From Streptomyces sp. yr375 (GTDB lineage: Bacteria > Actinomycetota > Actinomycetes > Streptomycetales > Streptomycetaceae), in the NCBI RefSeq assembly GCF_900110755.1, contig NZ_FOFF01000032.1, positions 33,094-97,093 on the forward strand: 64,000 nt of DNA. Reading direction: 5' to 3'. The position numbers and the translations under genes are program-made. The notes under the pieces were generated by a model. The model had not been told where the DNA came from and did no database searches. It was given only the letters and a program-made list of their open reading frames with translations. Of the stretch, positions 8,783-16,892 are shown piece by piece (the first letter of the stretch is position 1; the number at the start of each line of letters is the position of its first letter).

Positions 8783-10198
8783 ATGACGATCACCACGGAG
8801 ACCCGGGCAGACCGACGGCCCCACTGCGACCGCCCCAGCGACCGCGATGACTGCGATGACCGCGATGACCGCAGCGAGACTGACGGCCGCGGTGACACGG
8901 ACGGTCGTCGGTCGGCCGGTGGCGGGGCGGCTGGTGGAGCCCCCATTTCCCTTCAGGTCAATGCCCTGCAAGCGATGTGTCGGCAGGTTTTTGGGTTTCG
9001 GTTGGCCATGATCGCCGTTGCCGCGCCTGCCGCTCTGCTCAATGCCGCTCCGGGGATGAGTGTTCGGCTGGTGGGTGCGGCCGTGGTCGTCACGTTCATG
9101 GGCTCGTACGTTCTCTTTCGGGACTGGGAGCGGTTCGGGCCCCTTCTCCTGCGCCACCCCTCCCTCCTCGCCGTGGACACCCTGGTCGGCACCCTGCTGT
9201 TGATCTCGGCCGGCCCGGACACCACGCTCGCGTACGTCAGCGTCTGCACCCCGCTGCTCGCCGGCATCGTCTACGGCTGGCGCGGCGCGGCCTGCTTCGC
9301 CTCCCTCCAGTCGCTGATCCTGCTGCTGGTCCACGCGACCCTCGTACGCGAGTCGGGGACCGGCCTGGCGGAGCGGCTGCTGCTGCCGGGTTTCTGCGTG
9401 ATCACCGGCGCGGTCGGCTCGGCCCTGCGTCAGCTCATGCTCCGCTTCGGCGCGGCCACCCAGGCCCTGACCACCGTGAAGGCCCGGCTGGCCGTCACCG
9501 AGGCGGTCGCCGCCGAACGCGCCCGGCTGGCCCGCGAGATGCACGACTCGGTGGCCAAGACCCTGCACGGCGTGGCCCTCGCGGCGGATGCCCTGGCCCA
9601 GTCGGCCGGCACACCCGGCACGGACCCGGCCCTCGTACGGCAACACGCCGAACTGGTCGCCCGCGCCGCGCGCCGCGCCGCCGCCGAGTCCCGCGAACTC
9701 CTGACCGACCTGCGCCGCGAGTCGGCCCCCGCCCCCGGCACCGACCTCCTGCCCGAACTCGCCTCCACCGCCCGCGACTTCACACAACGCACCGGCCTGC
9801 CCGTCACGTACGACGACTCGTCCCACGGCGGTACGACGCCGCTCCCCGTCCCGCCCGCCGTGGCCCGCCAACTCCTCACCATCACCGCGGAGGCCCTGGA
9901 GAACGCCCACCGCCACGCGGCCCCGACCCACGTCGAGTTACGCGCCGCCGTGACCGGCGGACTCCTCACCCTCAGCGTCCGCGACGACGGCCGCGGCCTC
10001 CCGCCCGGCACCACCCTCGAACACCTCCGCCGCACCGGCCACTTCGGCCTGGTCGGCATGGCGGAGCGCGCCGCCTCCATCGGCGCCCGCATCCACATCG
10101 GCCCCGGCCCCGACGCCCGCGGCACCGAGGTCCGCGTGGAACTCCCGCTGGCCGCCATGACTCCGTACCCCGCCGCACCCCGAGAGGAGGCCGCCTGA
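8783..10198 (+). CDS. NarL-type sensor histidine kinase in the Tad locus, with a TTA codon
   Basis: 471-aa kinase. Residues 1-54 are a polar, repeat-rich tail (DRDDCDDRDDR), then about six hydrophobic segments (residues 65-215), a HisKA_3 dimerisation helix with the phospho-acceptor His254 in REMHDSVAKTLHG, and a HATPase_c domain with ENAHRHAAPTHVELR (N box) and DDGRGLPPG (G box). It should phosphorylate the regulator whose ATG overlaps its stop (TGATG). Leu386 is encoded by TTA at 9938-9940, so full translation should need the bldA tRNA in Streptomyces. The signal is unknown; location between tadC and the pilin gene suggests control of the pilus. Confidence 0.9.
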   Translation: MTITTETRADRRPHCDRPSDRDDCDDRDDRSETDGRGDTDGRRSAGGGAAGGAPISLQVNALQAMCRQVFGFRLAMIAVAAPAALLNAAPGMSVRLVGAAVVVTFMGSYVLFRDWERFGPLLLRHPSLLAVDTLVGTLLLISAGPDTTLAYVSVCTPLLAGIVYGWRGAACFASLQSLILLLVHATLVRESGTGLAERLLLPGFCVITGAVGSALRQLMLRFGAATQALTTVKARLAVTEAVAAERARLAREMHDSVAKTLHGVALAADALAQSAGTPGTDPALVRQHAELVARAARRAAAESRELLTDLRRESAPAPGTDLLPELASTARDFTQRTGLPVTYDDSSHGGTTPLPVPPAVARQLLTITAEALENAHRHAAPTHVELRAAVTGGLLTLSVRDDGRGLPPGTTLEHLRRTGHFGLVGMAERAASIGARIHIGPGPDARGTEVRVELPLAAMTPYPAAPREEAA

Positions 10199-10953
10199 TG
10201 CCGCTGTTCCCCCCGCCGCCCCGGCCCGCCCCCGTCCGCGTGATCGTGGCCGATGACAACCCGGTCGTCCGCGCGGGCCTGACCGCCCTTCTCTCCGCCC
10301 GCGAGGACACGACGGTCGTCGCGGAGGCGGCGGACGGCCGCGAGGCCTACGAGTCCGCCCTCCGCCACCGCCCCGACGTCGTCCTCCTGGACGTCCGCAT
10401 GCCCGGCGTCGACGGCCTCGCCGCCCTTCCCCACCTGGCCAGGATCACCCGCGTCGTGATGCTGACGTACAGCCACGAGGCCGAGATCGTCCAGGCGGCG
10501 CTGCGCGGCGGGGCGGGGGGCTATCTGGTCCACGGGGAGTTCACCGTGGAGGAGTTGGCGTCGGCGGTACGGGACGTCACGCGGGGCCGGGCGCACGTCA
10601 CCCCCACGGCGGCGACGGCCCTGCTGGCACACCTCCAGACCGATGCGACTGCACACGCCGGTGCGGATCCAACTCTCCTATTTTTACCTACTTCTACGGA
10701 ACCGCTTTCGCAGTTGCAATCAACTGTGGGACAGTCGATGTCGGTAGGCAGGGCGAAGTACCCACTCAGCGCGAGGGAGGCGGAGATCATGGACCTCATC
10801 GCGTCGGGCATGAACAACCAGCAGATCGCCGCCACCTGCTTCATCAGCGAGAAGACGGTCAAGAACCACATCAACCGCATCTTCGCCAAACTGCACAGCG
10901 CCACCCGCTCCGAGGCCACGGCCAAGTGGCTGGGCACGGCGGTGACTTCATGA
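10198..10953 (+). CDS. NarL/LuxR-type response regulator in the Tad locus, with a TTA codon
   Basis: 251-aa regulator. Receiver domain at residues about 13-130 with acceptor Asp65 in LLDVRMPGVDG; LuxR helix-turn-helix at about 185-245 (LSAREAEIMDLIASGMNNQQIA). Between them lies a linker of about 45 residues whose DNA is clearly less GC-rich than its surroundings and includes a TTA leucine codon at 10684-10686 within the segment LLFLPTSTE. The ATG overlaps the kinase stop and has GAGAGGAGG upstream. Likely controls the pilin genes that follow; translation should depend on bldA tRNA. Confidence 0.92.
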   Translation: MPLFPPPPRPAPVRVIVADDNPVVRAGLTALLSAREDTTVVAEAADGREAYESALRHRPDVVLLDVRMPGVDGLAALPHLARITRVVMLTYSHEAEIVQAALRGGAGGYLVHGEFTVEELASAVRDVTRGRAHVTPTAATALLAHLQTDATAHAGADPTLLFLPTSTEPLSQLQSTVGQSMSVGRAKYPLSAREAEIMDLIASGMNNQQIAATCFISEKTVKNHINRIFAKLHSATRSEATAKWLGTAVTS

Positions 10954-11061
10954 GCCCCCGCCGGCCCTCCGACTGGGCCCGCCATTGGGCCCGGGGACCC
11001 TTCTCCAAGGCGGCCGCCCGGCCATACGGTGCCGGTCACGCCACCGATGGAGAGGAACGCC

Positions 11062-11298
11062 ATGAGCGACCTGCTGCTGAAGACCGCCGTCGCGGCCAAG
11101 GTCCGGGTGAGCGGCTGGACGAACACGACGGCACGGGCCGTACGCCGCCGCGCCACCGGCGACAGGGGACAGACCGCGGTCGAGTACCTGGGCATCATCG
11201 CGGTGGTGGTGGCGATCGTGGTCCTCATCGCGAACACCAACCTGGGCCAGACGATCGTCGACAAGCTCAGAGCCCAGATCGCCAAGGTGGCTCCCTGA
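11062..11298 (+). CDS. flp: Flp-family major pilin
   Basis: 78-aa prepilin. A basic N-terminus (about 34 residues) ends in RRRATGDRG, followed by QTAVEYLGIIAVVVAIVVLI, which has Glu at +5 and Tyr at +6 after the processing Gly, exactly the Flp pattern, and a single hydrophobic helix. Mature pilin would be about 43 residues. The start ATG at 11062 has GGAGAGG eight bases upstream. Spacing of 108 bases after the regulator gene leaves room for its own promoter. Substrate of the Tad machine encoded upstream. Confidence 0.9.
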   Translation: MSDLLLKTAVAAKVRVSGWTNTTARAVRRRATGDRGQTAVEYLGIIAVVVAIVVLIANTNLGQTIVDKLRAQIAKVAP

Positions 11299-11909
11299 CG
11301 CGACTTCGTCTTCGCGCGCACGGCGACGCAGGGCAGGTCTTCCCCATCTACATCACGGTGGTGGCGGGCCTGCTCTTCCTCGCGTTCGCGTACTTCGCGG
11401 TCGGCCAGGCCGCGGTGAACCGCAGCGGTGCCCAGACGGCGGCCGACGCGGCGGCACTGGCGGCGGCACAGGACACCAGGGACCAACTGGCGGACCTGTG
11501 GGTCGAGGACGTCCTCGACCCGACGAAGTGGCAGCAGATCTTCGAGGGCGTCGGAGCGGCCGAGGACCCGTGCCGACGCGCTGCCGAGCTCGCCGCGCAG
11601 AACGACGCCAGTGTGGACGACTGTGCTCCGGACGGCCTCCGCTTCACGGTCGCCGTCCAGACGAACAAGACGGCGGGTGACTCGGTGATCCCCGCCACGA
11701 GCACCACGCACGCACACGCCTCCGCCACAGCCGTGATCAAGTCCCTGTGCACGTTCGACCCGCCTGGCGCGGACCCCGAAGGTGCCGTGCTGCCCACGCT
11801 CACCTGCAACGACAAGGACGGGGAAAGGGAGTGGGAGCTGGATCCGAAGGATCTCGGGGTGCTTCCCAAACCCGAGGACCTCTTCGACGTCCACCTGACC
11901 AACGACTGA
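11295..11909 (+). CDS. TadG-like pilus-associated protein
   Basis: About 204 aa. HGDAGQVFPIYITVVAGLL places a prepilin-like Gly before a membrane helix; downstream AGGQ-type segments QTAADAAALAAAQDTRDQL are typical of TadG/TadE-like secreted proteins. The start is unclear: no in-frame ATG or GTG stands between the Flp gene and the helix. CTG at 11295 overlaps the Flp stop (CTGA) and has AAGGTGG five bases upstream, so I take it; an initiation inside the Flp gene is the alternative. Likely a minor pilin or envelope anchor. Confidence 0.7.
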   Translation: MTRLRLRAHGDAGQVFPIYITVVAGLLFLAFAYFAVGQAAVNRSGAQTAADAAALAAAQDTRDQLADLWVEDVLDPTKWQQIFEGVGAAEDPCRRAAELAAQNDASVDDCAPDGLRFTVAVQTNKTAGDSVIPATSTTHAHASATAVIKSLCTFDPPGADPEGAVLPTLTCNDKDGEREWELDPKDLGVLPKPEDLFDVHLTND

Positions 11910-11943
11910 CGCGCGAACGACAAGCGGTGAAGGAAGCGGAGTG

Positions 11944-12528
11944 ATGAGCATGCGGTTCACGGCGAAAGCCCGCAGGGGGATGGTCGCGCTGGCCGTCGTG
12001 TCCGGGCTGGCCCTCGGCGCGACTGCCTGCGGTGGCGGCGGGGGTGACGACGACAAGAAACCACAGCGTTCGTCGTCCGCCTCCAAGAGCGGTGGATCGC
12101 AGCCGGACACCCAGGAAGGGCAGTCCGAGGAGCCTTTGGCCGAGCTGAAGGGCCCGAGCGGGCTGCTGCTCCAGATCACGTCAGCCGTACGCGACTCGGG
12201 CGGCTTCGTCACCGTCAACGGCGCACTGAAGAACGACAGCGGGACGGAAGCGGTGATCCCGTCCGCGCTGAGCGGCAACGAGACCGAGATCATCAACAAC
12301 GGGCTGTCCCTCGGCGGAGCCACCCTCGTCGACTCCAAGAGCAAGAAGCGCTACTACGTCCTGCGCGACACCGACGGCCGCCCCCTGACGACCACCGGCT
12401 TCTCGACCCTCAAGGCCGGCGACTCCATCGACGTCTTCCTGCAGTTCCCCGCGCCGCCCGCGAGCTCGACCGACGTCACCTTCCAACTCCCGCTGTTCCC
12501 CAGCGGGGTCATCAAGATCTCCGGGTGA
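11944..12528 (+). CDS. Putative lipoprotein of the Tad locus
   Basis: 194-aa protein with a basic n-region, hydrophobic core and lipobox LGATAC, so it should be lipidated and anchored on the outer face of the membrane. A Gly/Asp/Lys/Ser-rich spacer follows, then a beta-rich domain (residues about 70-190, FVTVNGALKNDSG ... DSIDVFLQFPAPP) that resembles extracellular immunoglobulin-like folds. GTG at 11941 is an alternative start; AGGAAG favours ATG 11944. It is followed by the OmpA-domain gene, and an OmpA-type peptidoglycan binder plus lipoprotein could fix the pilus in the cell wall. Confidence 0.72.
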   Translation: MSMRFTAKARRGMVALAVVSGLALGATACGGGGGDDDKKPQRSSSASKSGGSQPDTQEGQSEEPLAELKGPSGLLLQITSAVRDSGGFVTVNGALKNDSGTEAVIPSALSGNETEIINNGLSLGGATLVDSKSKKRYYVLRDTDGRPLTTTGFSTLKAGDSIDVFLQFPAPPASSTDVTFQLPLFPSGVIKISG

Positions 12529-12536
12529 GGACGGCC

Positions 12537-13157
12537 ATGACCCCACGTCTCACTCTGGCGGTGGCCACGGCCACCCTTGTGATCATCGGCATGGCCCCCG
12601 CCGCCCACGCCGACCCCAGCCCCGGCGTCAGCGTCCCGCCCGGCACCGAACCCACCGCCTCCGCCCCCGTGCAGGTCGACCCCAACGACCCCGACCTCAA
12701 GCTCCCGCAGGGCGGCACCCTCGCCGAGCCCAAGGTGCTGGACATCAAGCAGGTCGTCGAGGACGAGGCGGGCGACGAACGGCGGGAGGACACCAACGCG
12801 GACGTGACGTTCGCCCTCCAGGCCGAGGTCCTCTTCGGCAAGGACAGCGCGACACTCGGTGCGCAGGCGCAGGCCCGCATCGGCACGATCGCCGCCGAGA
12901 TCAAGAAGCAGCACACCAGCCTGGTCCGTGTCTTCGGCTTCACGGACGACCTGGGCTCCTCCGCCCACGGCGACGTCCTGTCGAAACAGCGCGCCGACGC
13001 CGTACAGGCCGAACTCGCCGGCGAGCTGAACGACCCGAGCATCACCTTCGAGGTGCGCGGCTACGGCGAGCAGTACCCCATCTCCGACAACTCCACGGAA
13101 GAGGGCCGCAAGAAGAACCGCCGCGTGGAGGTCACCTTCCCCCGGACGGCGAGCTGA
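12537..13157 (+). CDS. Secreted OmpA-like peptidoglycan-binding protein
   Basis: 206-aa protein with signal peptide (LTLAVATATLVIIGMAPAAHA), a Pro-rich linker and a C-terminal OmpA-like domain at about residues 95-205 (VLFGKDSATLGAQAQARI, VFGFTDDLGSS, NRRVEVTF). Such domains bind diaminopimelate-containing peptidoglycan. In a Gram-positive cell it probably holds the pilus or its lipoprotein partner to the wall. The ATG at 12537 has GGTGAGG seven bases upstream; a GTG at 12525 overlaps the previous stop. Last gene of the cluster; its end overlaps the DUF192 gene of the other strand by 26 bases. Confidence 0.85.
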   Translation: MTPRLTLAVATATLVIIGMAPAAHADPSPGVSVPPGTEPTASAPVQVDPNDPDLKLPQGGTLAEPKVLDIKQVVEDEAGDERREDTNADVTFALQAEVLFGKDSATLGAQAQARIGTIAAEIKKQHTSLVRVFGFTDDLGSSAHGDVLSKQRADAVQAELAGELNDPSITFEVRGYGEQYPISDNSTEEGRKKNRRVEVTFPRTAS

Positions 13158-13524
13158 CCCGTACCTCCACCCGTACCCCCGCCCGCACCCCCCACCCCGC
13201 CAGCGCCCCGGCCGCCGCCTCCAGCACATGCCGCGACCGCAGCCGGGGCAGCCCCAGCCGCCCCGGCTGCATGGTGCGTACGGCGATGACGGTGAACCGC
13301 CGGTCGAGATAGGCGACATCGATCGGCATCCGCATCCCGAAGGTGTGCACGCTGCCCGCCGGCGTCAACAGCATCGCCCCGGCGACGGACTCCCGCCCGA
13401 GCAGCCCCCTCGTACGGGCCCGATAGGAGGCGGCGATCTCCACCGCAACCCGCAGACCACCGAGACCCCCGCCCTCCCCGTCCACCACCACGAGCTCGCC
13501 CCGCCCGTCCCGCCAGCGCGCCAT
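13132..13524 (-). CDS. DUF192 family protein
   Basis: 130-aa small protein. Signature segments RTRGLLGRESVAGAMLL and HTFGMRMPIDVAYLDRRFTVI match DUF192, a compact beta barrel of unknown biochemical function often placed near Tad or secretion genes. No signal peptide is visible. The 3' end overlaps the end of the OmpA-domain gene, so the two converge. Its start faces the gene at 13606 across an 81-base gap with room for divergent promoters. Confidence 0.85.
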   Translation of the reverse strand: MARWRDGRGELVVVDGEGGGLGGLRVAVEIAASYRARTRGLLGRESVAGAMLLTPAGSVHTFGMRMPIDVAYLDRRFTVIAVRTMQPGRLGLPRLRSRHVLEAAAGALAGWGVRAGVRVEVRVSSPSGGR

Positions 13525-13605
13525 CCCCGTCTCCCCTCAGCCGCGTAGCTACCCTCTGCACCGTAGCGAGCCGGGCAGGTCGGGACACGAAGAGGTGGCC
13601 GTCGT

Positions 13606-14175
13606 ATGCGGAAGATCGTGCTGATGATGTCGGTGTCCCTGGACGGATACATCGAAGGTCCGGACCACGACATCTCCTGGCACCGCGTCGACGACGAAGT
13701 GCACCGCGACGCCAACGACGCCGTCAGGCAGCTCGGCGGCATCCTCAGCGGCCGGGTCACCCACGAGCTCATGGCCGGGTTCTGGACCACGGCGGACGCC
13801 GAGCCCGAAGCCTCCGCGCCGGTCGCCGAGTTCGCCGCGATCTGGCGGAACATCCCGAAGTACGTCTACTCCCGCACCCTCCAGCACGCCGACTGGAACA
13901 CCACGATCGTGCGGGACGTCGTCCCCGAGGAGGTCACCGCCCTCAAGGAACAGGCGGGCGGTGACCTGGGCCTCGGCGGCGCCGACCTCGCCGCGTCCTT
14001 CCTCCGCCACGGCCTCGTCGACGCGCTCCGCCTCTACGTCCACCCCGTCCTCATCGGCCGGGGCACCCCCCTGTTCCCGGCCACCACCGCCACCACGACC
14101 CCCCTGCACCTCACCGAGACCGAAATCTTCGGGAACGGAGTAGCCCTCCTGCGGTATGACGTACTGCATGAATGA
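13606..14175 (+). CDS. Dihydrofolate reductase family (RibD C-terminal domain) protein
   Basis: 189-aa protein of the DHFR/RibD-C superfamily (MSVSLDGYIEGPDHDISW, GRVTHELMAGFW, GGADLAASFLRHGLVDALRLYVHPVLIGRGTPLF). Family members are NADPH-dependent reductases, many of unknown substrate; the sequence does not fix it as folate or riboflavin specific. GAGGTGG precedes the ATG. It overlaps the next gene by 20 bases, so the pair is probably co-translated. Confidence 0.85.
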   Translation: MRKIVLMMSVSLDGYIEGPDHDISWHRVDDEVHRDANDAVRQLGGILSGRVTHELMAGFWTTADAEPEASAPVAEFAAIWRNIPKYVYSRTLQHADWNTTIVRDVVPEEVTALKEQAGGDLGLGGADLAASFLRHGLVDALRLYVHPVLIGRGTPLFPATTATTTPLHLTETEIFGNGVALLRYDVLHE

Positions 14176-14956
14176 CAGGGTCTTCGAACACCTCCTCGCC
14201 GAAGGGGCCGCCGTCCCCACCGAAGGGTGGGACTTCTCCTGGTTCGAGGGGCGGGCCACCGAGGCGCGGCCCTCCTGGGGGTACGCGGCGAGGTTGGCCG
14301 ACCGGCTGGCGGCGGGCGTCAGTGCCGTGCTCGACGTGCAGACCGGGGGCGGGGAGGTCCTGGACTTCGCGCTCGGCCGGATCGCCCCCGCCGCGCCCGT
14401 CCTCACCGTCGCCACCGAAGGTTGGCCGGCGAACGTCGCCAAGGCCACCGCCCTGCTCCGCCCGCGCGGCATCGCGGTCGTCGCGTCCCCGGAAGACGGC
14501 CCGCTGCCCTTCGCGGACGCCACCTTCGACCTGGTCACCAGCAGGCATCCGGTCCGGCCGCTCTGGGGCGAGATCGCCCGCGTGCTGCGGCCCGGCGGGA
14601 CGTACTTCGCCCAGCACGTCGGCCCGCGCAGCGTCTTCGAACTCGTCGAGTACTTCCTCGGGCCGCAGCCCGAAGGGGTGAGCGGCGCCCGGCATCCCGA
14701 CCGGGAGCGCGCCGACGCCGAGGCGGCGGGGCTGGAGATCGTCGACCTGCGGGCGGAACGGCTCCGGGTCGAGTTCCATGACATCGCCGCCGTCGTCCAC
14801 TTCCTGCGCAAGGTGGTGTGGATGGTGCCGGGCTTCACGGTGGAGGCGTACCGGCCCCGGCTGCGCGCCCTGCACGAGCGCTCGAGGCCGACGGCCCCTT
14901 CGCCGCGCACAGCACCCGCCACCTCTTCGACGCCCGCAAGCCGACTGAGTGACTGA
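14156..14956 (+). CDS. SAM-dependent methyltransferase with a C-terminal frameshift
   Basis: 266-aa class I methyltransferase: motif I AVLDVQTGGGEVLDFALG, motif II LPFADATFDLVTS, and the post-motif LRPGGTYFAQHVGP. After LRALHER the frame turns into a low-complexity Ser/Pro/Thr tail. In the +1 frame the same bases read EADGPFAAHSTRHLFDARKP and stop at 14950-14952, the ending expected for this family. A one-base deletion near 14880-14884 (GCG|CTCGAGG) explains this. It may be a real recent mutation or a sequencing error; the catalytic domain is intact, so activity may be retained. Confidence 0.8.
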   Translation: MTYCMNDRVFEHLLAEGAAVPTEGWDFSWFEGRATEARPSWGYAARLADRLAAGVSAVLDVQTGGGEVLDFALGRIAPAAPVLTVATEGWPANVAKATALLRPRGIAVVASPEDGPLPFADATFDLVTSRHPVRPLWGEIARVLRPGGTYFAQHVGPRSVFELVEYFLGPQPEGVSGARHPDRERADAEAAGLEIVDLRAERLRVEFHDIAAVVHFLRKVVWMVPGFTVEAYRPRLRALHERSRPTAPSPRTAPATSSTPASRLSD

Positions 14957-15548
14957 CGGGCCGCCCCGGAACGCTCGTCGGCGAATTGGCCAGGAACTGT
15001 CGTTCGAGGCATCGTGCGGGGCCGCACGTCGAGTGGTTTTCGAGTGATCCTCCAGGTCGTGGCTACGGCGTCAGGCCGCAAAGGGGTCGGAACCTGAGCA
15101 CTTCGTCGCCCCGCCGTCCCCGGCCGACCGCCGGTTCATCCCCGGAGCCCCTCTCCGGCTACGCTTCCCCCACCCTCCACCTCCACAAGGTTTCCACATC
15201 ATTACCGTCAACCCTTCACATCTCCTGCCCGCCTCGCGTATGTTCTAGCCCGGGCAATTCGCGTGAGCAAAGCTACGTGGACGTCACCGCGCAGTGGAGG
15301 GGGCCGCGCGGTGACGCCCGCGTCCCGGTCGCGTCAAGGTGGCGTTCGCAGTCGGGTTAGCCCATCAGAGGGACAGGCGGGCGAGTGATCGGCCGAGGCT
15401 CATGTCGCCGCAAAACCTCTACTTTCCCCGGTAAACGTCCCCGTTCCCCTGGGAATCCGCTGTGTTCAGGCCATGGGTCACCCATGAACAACGCCCCAAA
15501 CGGCCACCGGGGCGTCGTCGGGCGACTCCGGAGAGTAGTTGTGGCGCG

Positions 15549-15640
15549 CTGATGCACGCAGCATCACTTACGAAGGGTTATGGTGGAAACCCCCCCTCGG
15601 GCCGGTCCGTCTCCCCCCCCACGGACCGGCCCGTTTTTTT
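15549..15640 (+). ncRNA. Candidate 6C-type small RNA ending in an intrinsic terminator
   Basis: In the 800-base gap 14957-15757 I find no convincing CDS but this compact structured segment: hairpin TGATGC/GCATCA at 15550-15566, stem GGGTT/AACCC followed by seven C, then a 12-bp perfect stem (15599-15610 with 15621-15632) whose loop is CT plus eight C, followed by GTTTTTTT. Two C-runs of at least six, one in a terminator loop, match what I know of the actinobacterial 6C RNA motif. The rest of the gap shows no other feature I can support. A plain terminator is the fallback explanation. Confidence 0.5.
15599..15640 (+). terminator. Strong intrinsic terminator
   Basis: A 12-bp perfect GC-rich stem (GGGCCGGTCCGT and its complement) with a ten-base C-rich loop is followed by GTTTTTTT. 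Poly-T tracts are uncommon in this genome, so this is one of the clearest terminators in the window. It ends the candidate small RNA and isolates the prenyltransferase gene. Confidence 0.85.
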
Positions 15641-15757
15641 GTGCCTCCGGCCCCCGCGCCGCCCCCTCTCCCCGCCCACCCCGCTCAACGGGCCAGGCCC
15701 CACAGGGGTAGGCTGCGCCCCGCGGGGACCGCACCGTACGGAGGGGCTGACAATCAC

Positions 15758-16531
15758 GTGAACCTGCGCGACAAGCTGCGCGGCCTTCTGGTCAGGCTGT
15801 ACGCACGCCGGGTGGAAGGTCACCTGGACCACGCTCAGGTGCCCAAGCACATCGGCGTCATCATGGACGGCAACCGGCGCTGGGCGAAGGCCGCGGGTTC
15901 CACCACCGAGCACGGACACCGGGCCGGCGCCGAGAAGATCGAGGAGTTCCTCGGCTGGTGCACCGAGACCGACGTCCAGGTCGTCACCCTCTGGCTGCTG
16001 TCGACGGACAACCTCGACCGCCCGCAGGACGAACTCGTCCCGCTCCTCGGCATCATCGAGGACGTCGTACGCACCCTCGCCGCCGACGGCCGCTGGCGCG
16101 TCCACCACGTCGGCACCCCCGACATCCTCCCCTCCCACGTACAGACCGCGCTGAAGCAGGCCGAGGAGTCCACCGCCCACGTCGACGGAATACTGGTCAA
16201 CGTCGCCATCGGCTACGGCGGCCGCCAGGAGATCGCCGACGCCGTGCGCTCGATGATCGTGGACGCGGCGGAACAGGGCACCTCCATGGAGGACCTCGCC
16301 GACTCCGTCAGCGTCGACCTGATCAGCCGCCACCTCTACACCGGCGCCCAGCCCGACCCCGACCTCGTCATCCGCACCAGCGGTGAGCAGCGGTTGTCCG
16401 GATTCATGCTGTGGCAGACGGCCCACGCGGAGTACTACTTCTGCGAGGTCTTCTGGCCAGCCTTCCGCAAGGTCGACTTCCTGCGGGCGCTGCGCGACTA
16501 CGCGGCCCGCCACCGGCGTTACGGCGGCTGA
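15758..16531 (+). CDS. uppS: cis-prenyltransferase (isoprenyl/undecaprenyl diphosphate synthase family)
   Basis: 257-aa enzyme that condenses isopentenyl diphosphate in cis to make long polyprenyl carriers for cell-wall synthesis. HIGVIMDGNRRWAK carries the catalytic Asp (residue 37); WLLSTDNLDRP, VNVAIGYGGRQEI and PDLVIRTSGEQRLSGFMLWQ (the RxSGxxRxS-like phosphate/IPP site) are all present. GTG at 15758 has GGAGGGG about 12 bases upstream. Streptomyces usually have more than one such paralogue, so main UppS versus a short-chain Z-prenyl synthase cannot be decided here. Confidence 0.88.
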   Translation: MNLRDKLRGLLVRLYARRVEGHLDHAQVPKHIGVIMDGNRRWAKAAGSTTEHGHRAGAEKIEEFLGWCTETDVQVVTLWLLSTDNLDRPQDELVPLLGIIEDVVRTLAADGRWRVHHVGTPDILPSHVQTALKQAEESTAHVDGILVNVAIGYGGRQEIADAVRSMIVDAAEQGTSMEDLADSVSVDLISRHLYTGAQPDPDLVIRTSGEQRLSGFMLWQTAHAEYYFCEVFWPAFRKVDFLRALRDYAARHRRYGG

Positions 16532-16685
16532 CCGGCCTGGTATTCCCCAGGGCGCCGGGTGCGCCGGGGGAGCGGCAGAGGGTCGGCAGGGGCGGAAGCG
16601 ACGGAAGTCGTAACAAGGAGTTCACCGGCGCGCCGTCATATGCCCTGGCATGGTGGCGCATGTTCGAGGGCATAAGCCAAGCAGG

Positions 16686-16757
16686 TCGACGCCCGAACCA
16701 CGGGCGTCGAATCTCAGCGGGCGGCACGGGGCCGTCCGCCCGGGAGGCCCTTTTGCA
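16686..16757 (+). promoter_or_regulatory. Structured leader upstream of phoH with two hairpins and a T-run
   Basis: In the 360-base gap between uppS and phoH, a perfect 10-bp hairpin (TCGACGCCCG-AACCA-complement, 16686-16710) is followed by a second GC-rich hairpin (about 16718-16741) and then GGCCCTTTTGC. This could be a uppS terminator or an attenuator in a long phoH leader of 130-180 bases. No known riboswitch pattern was recognised. Confidence 0.4.
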
Positions 16758-16892
16758 CCAGCCCGACCGTGCGGTCACGGCACGGAAGAAGCAGCGGGGG
16801 GCCGGTTCTCGGCCCGTGCAGGGCGGCCGACGACCGGTCCAGCTCAACTCCGTCGCTCCCCGACCTCATCCGAGGGGGTACGTCCTTCCGTG

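Noticed and set aside
16603..16619. GAAGTCGTAACAAGG resembles the 3' end of 16S rRNA
   Set aside because: Only about 15 bases match and neither the upstream 16S helices nor the anti-Shine-Dalgarno end follow; probably chance or a trivial remnant.
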